Assembly: GCA_037176905.1 (NCBI GenBank) | Contig: JBBBWG010026679.1 | Span: forward strand, 6,193 to 52,844 | Source of the DNA: Azolla pinnata | Taxonomy: Eukaryota > Streptophyta > Polypodiopsida > Salviniales > Salviniaceae | Length of the DNA: 46,652 nucleotides | Direction of reading: 5' to 3' | In this document: positions 36,642-45,100 of the stretch, piece after piece | Numbering within the stretch: the stretch's first letter is position 1 | Layout: the number at the start of each line of letters is the position of its first letter | Translations under genes and position numbers: made by a program | The notes under the pieces: model-generated | Seen by the model: the letters and a program-made list of their open reading frames with translations, nothing else | The model's database searches: none | Told to the model about the DNA's origin: nothing

Positions 36642-37404
36642 AGGGATAGTTGTCACTTGAATATATATAAATCTATTCTCCAAGTAGACCAGATCCTACG
36701 TTTTGCTTTGGTGTTTGTATCAAATCTGAATCGGAACACTGAAGCCATCCGAGTCAGTACTGTTTTGGTAGGGTGGAAATGTTAAAGTTTGTATTCTTTA
36801 CTTTTACATTCTTCTTATATATTCCTTGAACGCTTTCTCTAGCGAGCTGTTTTTTGGTGGTTCCGCTGAACGTTCATTTGGTACTTAAAATATAAATTTG
36901 CACAACAGTTTATCCCCATTCCAGGCCACAGGTGTGGCCTCTTTCCTTGAGCACCTGAGCATGATGGTGTCCTAGTATTGCACTTGACTAAGCGGTTTTT
37001 ACAACATGTTTGGTTCATTTGGACCTACACTTCAACTTCTTTGTTGTGGAATCTTTCTTGTACACGTTTCATTTGACGTGCATTTGTAGGTTACGCTCCT
37101 ATTGACATGCGATCGCGGATCTTCCCCAAGTCACATAAACTGACATAACTGTTTCTTAACCATCTGATGGGGTGTGCGCAGGTCCTGTTGATGACTGGAA
37201 ACGATCAATGCTGGCCGTCATTCCCTGTAGGTAAGTCGGGCTATAATGATGTCAAATGTAATTGAGGCACTCAAGCATGTGTATGGATAAGAGCGTCGAT
37301 GCCAGTGGAGCAAGTAAAGAGTGTGAACAAGAAATGGGAAGATTTGGTGGTAAGAATGATGAGGGATTGGAGTGGAGTGGAAGGGAGAGGGATCGAAGTG
37401 AATG
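36642..37404. other. Intergenic DNA between TMN and XTH
   Basis: It contains the TMN 3' UTR and the XTH promoter. Nothing else was recognised. Confidence 0.45.
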
Positions 37405-37412
37405 TATATATA
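37405..37412 (+). promoter_or_regulatory. Probable TATA box of XTH
   Basis: TATATATA stands 47 bases before the chosen ATG, which leaves room for a start site about 30 bases downstream and a very short leader. Confidence 0.5.
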
Positions 37413-37458
37413 GATGTATCTAACAGAAGCCCACGAGTGGTCTAGCGTGGAGCGATCG

Positions 37459-39442
37459 ATGGCTGATACTACTGCAGAGGAAGTGGTGCTGATAGCGCTT
37501 GTGCTGCTGACGATGGTGGGCTTTGGGCGCAGCTCCGAATGCATGATGTTTGCACCTCCGCCGAAAGTAGCGGCAAATGAAGCGTTGACCGAAAGGCTCC
37601 GTTCCGTCACCTTCACCAGCGCCTTCGCGAAGCTCTGGTCTCCCCACCACCAACGTATCTCGCATGATCACCTTCGAATCTCCCTATCTCTCGATAACGC
37701 CTCCTCTCCTTCCGGCCTCTCGTCTTCTAATCCCAGAGGTTTCGCTTTCTCTTTTAACCCTTGCCATAGCCATCATTTTGGTGGTTTCATCTACATACGA
37801 TGGATGCGCGTGCTACTTGCATTTCTATTGCATTCATCTTAGCGCAAAAAACACGGATTTCTCTAAATCTGGTGGAGGATTTATGAGCTAGGACGAGCAT
37901 CGCAGTGGAAGGCTAGCCATAGCGCTGTCATAGATTGATCTAGTTGCAGTAGATTCACTCGCAGAGACAGCGGAGACACGCAGTTTTGGCGTACAACACC
38001 TACTCACATTTGCTCTTTTGATTTTGATTTAGCAACCGGATTCAAAAGCAAAGTCACATACCTCCGCGGGTTTTTCAACGTTGGAATGAAGTTATCCTCC
38101 AAACCCCATACTGCGGGCGTCGTCACCAGTTTCTACGTAATCCATTTTTCAAAACTTTACTACGCATGTCTAATTCGATTTCGTTAGAAGCGTCATAGTC
38201 TAAATCTCGTCCTCGGAGCAAATCCACGTTGACCACGAGTGCATTGTTTGTGTTCCACGAGTGCACTGTAACTCCTAGTTTTGATGTGAATCTTCAACGC
38301 AAAACTGTGACAAGAAAAAGCATTTGTGGGCAGCTCTCCAATGCAGAGGCGTATCCGAACGAGCGTGACGAAATCAAGTTGGAGTTCCTAGGGAGGGCGA
38401 GTGGGGAGGAATATGTGTTGCAAACCAACGTGGTCTCGAATGGGAGCACGAGCACAGGAAGAGAACAGAGGCTGCGTTTATGGTTCGATCCGACGGCCGA
38501 CTTCCATAATTACAGCATCATGTGGACATCAAACCGAACGGCGTGAGCAAACCTTTCTCCTCCCCTCCATTCTTCTAGTCGTAGATTGTAATATTCACAT
38601 TTGTCGAAAATATCAAAACGCGAATACACGAATGACAAATTATACGAATATGATATATATCTTAAGTAATATAGCTGAGTGTTACACATATATTTAGTTA
38701 TTTTTTATAATGAAACTTAATATAGAAGAGTTCCATAGGGTCTGAATCTCGCATATTCCTTTACTAATTCTATTTCATATTCTACTATATTTTACTTACT
38801 TTAGAGCTTTTTTTTGCACATTCTTTAATAATCCTTTTATAATCAAATGCGAATGCACGAATGTATTCTTGACAAAAATCTATGCTTCTAATATATTTTT
38901 ACCCAAATTGAGCACAATGTTGCTGAAAAACAATCGGTTTTGAGTTCTATAGGCTGTCGCGAAACCATAATTACAACAATGTTGCGGTGCTCTATAGGCT
39001 GTTCATCGATGACATACCGGTTCGGGAGTTTCCAAGCGGCGATAGACATTCCGCGTGGGGTTACCTGACCAAGCCAATGTCGATCTATGCAGCAATCTGG
39101 GACGGATCTGAGTGGGCAACCAATGGAGGAAAAGACCCGATCGACTATGGATATGCTCCCTATGGAGCCGACTATTCTAACTTTATCCTCACTGGTTGCA
39201 GAGCATTGGCCGATGATGCAACTCTACATTGCGACCCCAACTTCGCACTTGTTCCCACCAAGCTCACCCACCACCAACACAAGAGCCTTGCCTGGGTGCA
39301 GCACAACCTCATGACTTACAACTATTGCGATGATTCGCGGCGGTATCTGAATCGGCTTCCGGATTGCCCGCGAACAACATCGGTCAAGGAAGAATCGTTA
39401 CGAACTCACAACTCTTACGTAACAGATGCACGATCGAGTTAG
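37459..39442 (+). CDS. Xyloglucan endotransglucosylase/hydrolase-like protein, altered catalytic motif
   Basis: Four exons (37459-37738, 38033-38136, 38334-38542, 38998-39442) give 345 residues. XTH enzymes cut and rejoin xyloglucan in the wall. A signal peptide (VVLIALVLLTMVGFGRSS) is followed by GH16 features: TGFKSKVTYLRGFFNVGMKL, TAGVVTSFYLSN, EFLG, QTNVVSNGS, GREQRLRLWFDPTADFHNYS, FIDDIPVREF and IWDGSEWATNGGK. The XET_C tail has its four Cys (GCRALADDATLHC ... YNYC ... DC), closest to group III members such as XTH27-30. The catalytic motif, normally DEIDxEF, reads DEIKLEF: Glu141 and Glu145 are kept, but the central Asp is Lys143. The exon 1 donor is uncertain: GAG|gtttcg adds about ten Ser/Pro-rich residues compared with relatives. 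Another in-frame ATG at 37414 would spoil the signal peptide. Activity is doubtful; the frame is intact. Confidence 0.88.
38817..38890 (-). repeat. Satellite monomer in XTH intron 3 (inverted copy of CHX intron 2 satellite)
   Basis: Read on the minus strand it gives catagatttttgtcaagaat followed by acattcgtgcattcg, almost the same as 45440-45475. A partial second copy (cgcgaatacacgaatg) lies near 38617. It shows that the CHX-intron repeat is dispersed. Confidence 0.75.
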
Positions 39443-40593
39443 GAACCGAGTAGCCTCGAGGAAACACGTGCGAGCAAAAGCTAGTTTTCCGGATCAATCC
39501 ATGCACGAGTGAATCTTGCCAATGACTTGTCGAAATATTGTGTCGATTCTCGTCGTAGATTCGGATCCTGATGTTCCGGAATGGCCCCTCAGTTTTAGCA
39601 TATTCATACCCCGATCAATCAATCAAAAGTTCCATCTTGAAGAGGAATCTTCGTCTCACATCATTCAAACTATTATTTATCTCTTTGATAAGAAGCCCAA
39701 TGCTTACGTCCTCAAGTGATTATTATTGGATTGATGGCCAACTATAATGCAGATACATATTAAGTCAATCAAGTCTAGCAATTTTCGGAAGCTTCTTGAC
39801 TCTTTACTGTATTTGAACTGGCTGTGAAGAAGCATAGCTCAGCTATGGCTAGAAGCTTCCGGGGCTTTCTGTTGCATTCCAAGCACAGGTATCAATGCTG
39901 ACTGCACTCCTAAAATCTCACCATTTTCTGTCGTTTCCGCCTTCCGCCTTGTAAGAGACCTTGATCTCCAGCCGAAGGGATTTCGGCGTGTCTATACGTG
40001 ATTCAAACTCGGCCAAAATTTTCAAACATGGTCCAATTTGAAGGTGTTTTCAAGCGCCGTATGCAAGCATTGCATGCATGTGATTCAACGCTGATGGATT
40101 GCTTCGAAGGGGACAAATAGCTCGGGTGTGTTCCGACTTTTCGGTCAAGAAATTATAGGACATGCCTGGTTCGTGGCTGGCTTTTGATCAGATGTTTATC
40201 TCTCTGATGGAGCAACACTGCACAAATGGATTGACATTGAAGAAGAAAGAAGGAGAACAATAAAAGATGTTCAATGTAGCATCCGATTAATGCAACCGTG
40301 GCATCTGATCGGAGCAATCGGCTTGCATGATTAGAAATGACTCTTTTGTAATGGCATCGATCGATCGACCGAATGACCGGCTTGCCAGATCGCTCTACAA
40401 CGTCGATTCGTGCCAGCGCTGGCGCGCTGTGATTGATTACCCCCTCTTCCAGTCGGTGCCGGATTGAAGCAAATGCGAATATTTTAATCAGCATGCAAAG
40501 CATCTTTTTGTAAAAAGGGAGGAGGATTAGTATACATATCACTGTTTGCATCAGAAACTCACATCATCAAGAGAAAGGCCAAAACCAAAAGTG
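39443..40593. other. Intergenic DNA downstream of XTH
   Basis: It holds the XTH 3' UTR. A 10-bp inverted repeat (ggaagcttct / agaagcttcc) lies around 39788 and 39851. A short run, MARSFRGFLLHSKH, starts at 39844 and ends at a GT donor, but I could not extend it into a gene. Confidence 0.35.
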
Positions 40594-40597
40594 ATGA

Positions 40598-40636
<39 letters not shown>
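40594..40636. repeat. (GAAA)n microsatellite
   Basis: About eleven perfect GAAA units. Confidence 0.95.
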
Positions 40637-40639
<3 letters not shown>

Positions 40640-40779
40640 TATCAATGTGCACAAACAATTCAATAGTGGGATGTGTACCTAGTCATTCATCAATAGTAAA
40701 ACAGAGAGCAAAAGAAAACAAAACAAAAGGAAGGACTAACTGAAATAAGATTTACAATGAGGGCCTTGAAGGGAGGATA

Positions 40780-40905
40780 ATGTCACAGACATCATCATCG
40801 CACATGGAAACAAGAATCAAGCTCTTGTTTCTCTATTGCTTTTGTTGCTTCTTCTTGATCTTGTTTGGTTTTTCTGAACCTTCTCCAGGTCTAAGAGATT
40901 TGTAA
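40780..40905 (+). CDS. Possible small secreted peptide ORF (41 codons)
   Basis: An ATG at 40780, with a second one at 40804, opens a 41-residue frame. METRIK is followed by a strong hydrophobic core (LLFLYCFCCFFLILFGF) and then SEPSPGLRDL, which is a signal-peptide layout. In a second frame overlapping its end, an open stretch runs on from about 40886 with RFVIPMCNGPPYVPIERK, so either a small intron (CCAG|gtctaa) or a frameshift could extend the product. I do not recognise a CLE, CEP, IDA, PSK or EPF motif. Expression is unknown, and short hydrophobic ORFs also occur by chance. Confidence 0.3.
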   Translation: MSQTSSSHMETRIKLLFLYCFCCFFLILFGFSEPSPGLRDL

Positions 40906-41284
40906 TTCCCATGTGTAATGGGCCACCATATGTCCCAATAGAGAGGAAGAACGTGTGCGAATTAATTCGTTCAGTTGTATATCATATCATCGTCAGCAGG
41001 CGGATGTTTCTGCTGCCTCGGTCCACGGAAGTTTTGTTGAAGACTATATTCGCAAGCCTCTGTGAGAGGAAAAAAACATAACATTCCGTTGGATCATCGG
41101 ACGTTTTCCTTTGTCTTTGCGCGCACTTATGGCTGGCAACTTGGAAGGAGCTAACCGAAGCGGCAAGGATATATGTCTGTGGTTCCTTCCATCTTCAATG
41201 CGCAATTGGAGGCCTCGGTTGCTCATACAACAGGCAAGCAGGCAGCAGCAAGCGCAACTTGGGCAATCTGGAATCTGGGACAAG

Positions 41285-41394
41285 CATCTGCTTACTCGCT
41301 TCATCTGGAAACCTGGGAGACGCATCTGCTTGCTCGCTTCATCTGGAATCTGGAGAAACATCCGGCCACTAGCTCATCTGGAATCTGGAGAAAC
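41285..41394. repeat. Short tandem repeat, 36-38 bp, three copies
   Basis: Copies begin at 41285, 41323 and 41359 and share a tcatctggaatctggagaaa core. A partial copy (caatctggaatctggga) precedes them. It is not coding in any convincing way. Confidence 0.75.
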
Positions 41395-41465
41395 GTGGTC
41401 GCGTTTCTGATCGGCATCGAACGGCTCGGTGATGATCGGGGGTCTGTCAAAGGCGGATGCAGAGC

Positions 41466-41615
41466 CAAACCCTAAACCCTGAACCCCAAACCCTAAATCC
41501 TAAAAACCTTGAACCTTGAACCCCTAATAAACCCTCAACTCTGAGCCCTGAAAACCGTGAACCTCGAACCCTGAACCATGAGCTCTCAAAACCGTGAACC
41601 CTAAACCCTAAACCG
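41466..41615 (-). repeat. Degenerate telomeric array, C-rich on + strand
   Basis: About twenty CCCTAAA-like units, many mutated to CCCTGAA or CCTTGAA. It faces the G-rich array at 41746 across a 130-base spacer. Confidence 0.9.
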
Positions 41616-41745
41616 GTCAAGATCGGTGGACGAGAAAGATGTTGTTGCCCGTTTCCTCGTGGGGCCAACGTGAAGCGGTGATCGGACGTGGAGCTGTATT
41701 AACCGCGTACACAGAATCGGAACGAGGCGCCAATTGCGAAGCAGA

Positions 41746-42018
41746 GTTAGGCTTAGGGTTAGGATTTAGGGTTTAGGGTTTAGGGTTAGGGTTTAGGGTT
41801 TAGGGTTAGGGTTAGGGTTAGGGTTTAGGGTTTAGGGTTAGGGTTTAGGGTTAGGGTTGGGATTAGGGTTTAGGGTTTAGGGTTTAGGGTTAGGGTTAGG
41901 ATTTAGGGTTTAGGGTTTAGGGTTAGGGTTTAAGGTTTAGGGTTAGGGTTAGGATTTAGGATTTAGGATTTAGGGTTTAGGGTTTAGGGTTTAGGGTTTA
42001 GGGTTAGGGTTAGGGTTA
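41746..42018 (+). repeat. Interstitial telomeric array, G-rich on + strand, upstream of CHX
   Basis: About forty TTTAGGG and TTAGGG units with a few GATTTAGG variants. It ends 105 bases before the CHX TATA box and lies on the sense strand. Confidence 0.95.
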
Positions 42019-42122
42019 AGTGTATTGGGCAGTTTGCAAAAAGTCAACGCATGGAGCTAATATTAAATGGACACAGTCTTTTCTCCGTCTTCTCCGATTG
42101 ACGACTCCCCGTCTGCAGCGCG

Positions 42123-42132
42123 TATATATAAA
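42123..42132 (+). promoter_or_regulatory. Probable TATA box of CHX
   Basis: TATATATAAA in gcgtatatataaaccacag sits 19 bases before an ATG (42151) and 284 bases before ATG 42416. With a start site about 30 bases downstream, ATG 42151 would be at or beyond the 5' end of the RNA, so the spacing favours ATG 42416 unless transcription starts early. Confidence 0.5.
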
Positions 42133-42150
42133 CCACAGAGCGCACGAGCT

Positions 42151-45100
42151 ATGGCTACGGGCAAGCTTTTGCAGGTATTCCTAATCCCTCACACGCGCAG
42201 CATGGCCTGCTTCTCTTGCATCCAGCTCCCCTCCATCGCCATCGCCATCGCCCGAAACCCTAACTGATCATCCTTCTGCCAAACCTTCAAGATCTGCCCT
42301 AACCCTAACCCTAACCCTAACCCTAACCCTAACCCTAACGACCTTCTCTGATCTTCTTCTACATACTACGTCTGACCTCGAGGGAGAGAGGGGCTCGCGA
42401 GCTCAGCAGCAGGCTATGGCGGCGGCGCCCAAGCTCAGCAACGGCATTGCTCCTGCGCCGCCCTGCGCTGATGATCATCAGATGGCGTCGGCCATGTCCG
42501 TCACGTCCAACGGCATCTTCCAAGGCGACGTTCCCACCCACTTCCATGTCCCGCTGCTCATCCTGCAGATCTGCGTCGTGCTCGCCGTCACGCGCTCCCT
42601 CTCCGTTCTGCTCCGGCCGCTCAGGCAACCCCGCGTGATCGCCGAAATCATCGTAAGTCAATCGTCAGTTCGTGCCGGTTGCAGCAGATGATTCTCCATT
42701 TTGCCGGCCCTGATCGATCATCACGCGGATCACGGCGCCGAGCGTGATCGATCATCACGCTGATCATGGCGCCGGGGCCTGATCATCACGCCGCCGGGCC
42801 CTTCATCGTTTCTCTCTAATCACGCCCCCGTCCTCATTTCTGATGACGATTCAGGCCGATTATTTCATTCAAATTACGGCGAACAGGCAGTAGTACTTCA
42901 CGATCGCTGCCAGTTTAGGGTTTAGGGTATAGGATTTAGGGTTTAGGATTTAGGGTTGAATGGGGTTTAGGGTCGTGAATTCTGATGCGGATTCAAGCCG
43001 ATCATTCATTGACATATGCCATGCAGTAATTCACGATTACAGTCTGCCGGTTTAGGGTTTTAGGGTCTTGAATTCTGATGCCGAATCAAGCCGATCATCA
43101 ATTGTAATATGCCGGCCAGTAATTCACGGTTACTGCCGATTTAGGGTTTAGGGTTTGGGGTTTGGGGTTTAGGGTTTAGGGTTTAGGGTTCTGAGGCCGA
43201 TCATTTGATCGAAATATGCCAGACAGTAATTCATGTCATCCTGAATTCTGATGTTGATTCAGGCGCGATCATTCATTGACATACGCCAACAGTGATTCAC
43301 GTCGTCCCCAATGAATTCTGATGCTGATTCGGGCCGATCATTCATCAAATGTTCAGTCTTTCTCTTGATGATGAATTCTGAACTACATGTATCTATGTGC
43401 ATGTAACAAACCTCCCACTAGAATGCCTAAAACTAAAAAGACTAGGAAATTTTGAAGGTTGTGAATTCTCAAGTAGATGTATCTTTTATGTACATGTAAC
43501 AATCTCCCACTATAAAAGGCCTAAAACTAAAAAGAGTAGAGTGAATTGAAGGTTAAGGATTTTGAAATACATGTAGATTCTATGTAAATGCAACAATCTC
43601 CTACTATAAAAGGGCCTAAACTAAGAGTACAAGGAAATTGAAGGTCATTCATTCTGAATGACATGTAACAATGTCCCACTATAAAAGACCTAAACTAAGT
43701 CTAGTAGAAAGAAATTGAAGGTTATGAATTCCGAAGTACATGTAACAATCTCCCACAGTTATAAACGGCCTAAACTAAAGAGTGCAAAGAAATGGAAGGT
43801 TATGAATTTTGAACTAGATGTATCTATGTACATGTAACAATCTCCCACTGTGAAAGGCCTAAAACAAAAGAGTAGGAAGAAATTGAAGGTTATGCAATTT
43901 GAACTAGATGTATCTTATATGCGATCTTCCACTACAAAATTGAAGGACTAAACTTAAAAGAATAGGAAGAATTGAAGGTTACGAATTCTGAACTAGACCT
44001 ATGATTCTATGAACACAATATGTAACAATCTCCCACCATAAAAGGCCTAACCAAAGAAGTAGTATGAAGAAATGAAGGTCATGTATGGATTCTGAATTAC
44101 ATGTGTCCATGTACACACGAAACAATCTCCCACGATAAAATGGCCTAGCCAAAGAGCACAAAGAATTGAAGGTTACGAAGGCCGAAGATCATGCATCTAT
44201 GCATGTATGTATACATGACATACTGATCTCCCACTATGGGAAGGCCTACGAATTCCGAAATACATGTCGATTTCTACGTACATATCGCAATGAATTCTAT
44301 CCATGTATGTATACATGTACCACTATAGGAAGGCCTACGAATTCCGAAGTACATGTCGATTTCTACGTACATGTAGCAATGATATTCTACCCATGTATGT
44401 ATACATGTACCGATCTCCCACTATAGGAAGGCCTACGAATTCCGAAATGCATGTCGATTCCTACGTACATGTAGCAATGATATTCTACCCATGTATGTAT
44501 AGGTACCAATCTCCCACTATAGGAAGGCCTACGAATTCCGAACTACATGTCGATTTCTACGTACAAGTAGCAATCCCGCACGACAAAAGGGCATAAACTA
44601 GAAAAGAGTACGAACAATGGAAGGTTGAACTATACAAAAAGGCCTAGTAGCATGTATCTAGTTAGCAATCCCTGATGCCCTAGGAGTGCGAAAATCTCGG
44701 GCGCTGTGGCAGGGGGGGATCTTGCTGGGACCATCGGCACTGGGGCGGATCGGCGACGCGTGGTACATGAGGAGCATATTCCCGGAGCAGAGCGAGGCGG
44801 TGCTGGAGACGGTGGCGGACGTGGGGCTCATGTACTTCCTCTTCATGGTGGGGCTGGAGCTGGACCTAAGGGCGGTGATCGGGGGGAGGATGGGGCGGCA
44901 GGCGGCGCTGGTCGCGGCCGCGGGGATCGGGTTGCCGTTCGCGGCGGGGGTCGGCGTTTCCACGTTGCTGCAGTTCCACCACCCCGGTGCCATTAATGCC
45001 CCTAACACATTGCAACCTGGTTCCAGTATGCACTCTGCTTCCGGTATGCAATCCGGTTCCGGCAACTTCGCGGCGTTGGTCGTGTTCATGGGCGTCGCTC

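Noticed and set aside
37218-37616. 132-codon minus-strand ORF at the XTH promoter
   Set aside because: It overlaps XTH exon 1 antisense and has no domain.
40153-40551. 132-codon minus-strand ORF
   Set aside because: No recognised domain, irregular composition and no splice or promoter support; probably chance.
41447-41668. 73-codon minus-strand ORF with repeated GFRV motifs
   Set aside because: Translation of the degenerate telomeric array.
42067-42267. 66-codon ORF ahead of CHX
   Set aside because: It begins upstream of the TATA box; only the short MATGKLLQ part could be an exon, as noted under CHX.
43400-44690. Regular repeats with spacers that look a little like a CRISPR array
   Set aside because: Plant nuclear intron; the repeats are degenerate with no unique equal-length spacers and no cas genes. 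It is a satellite.
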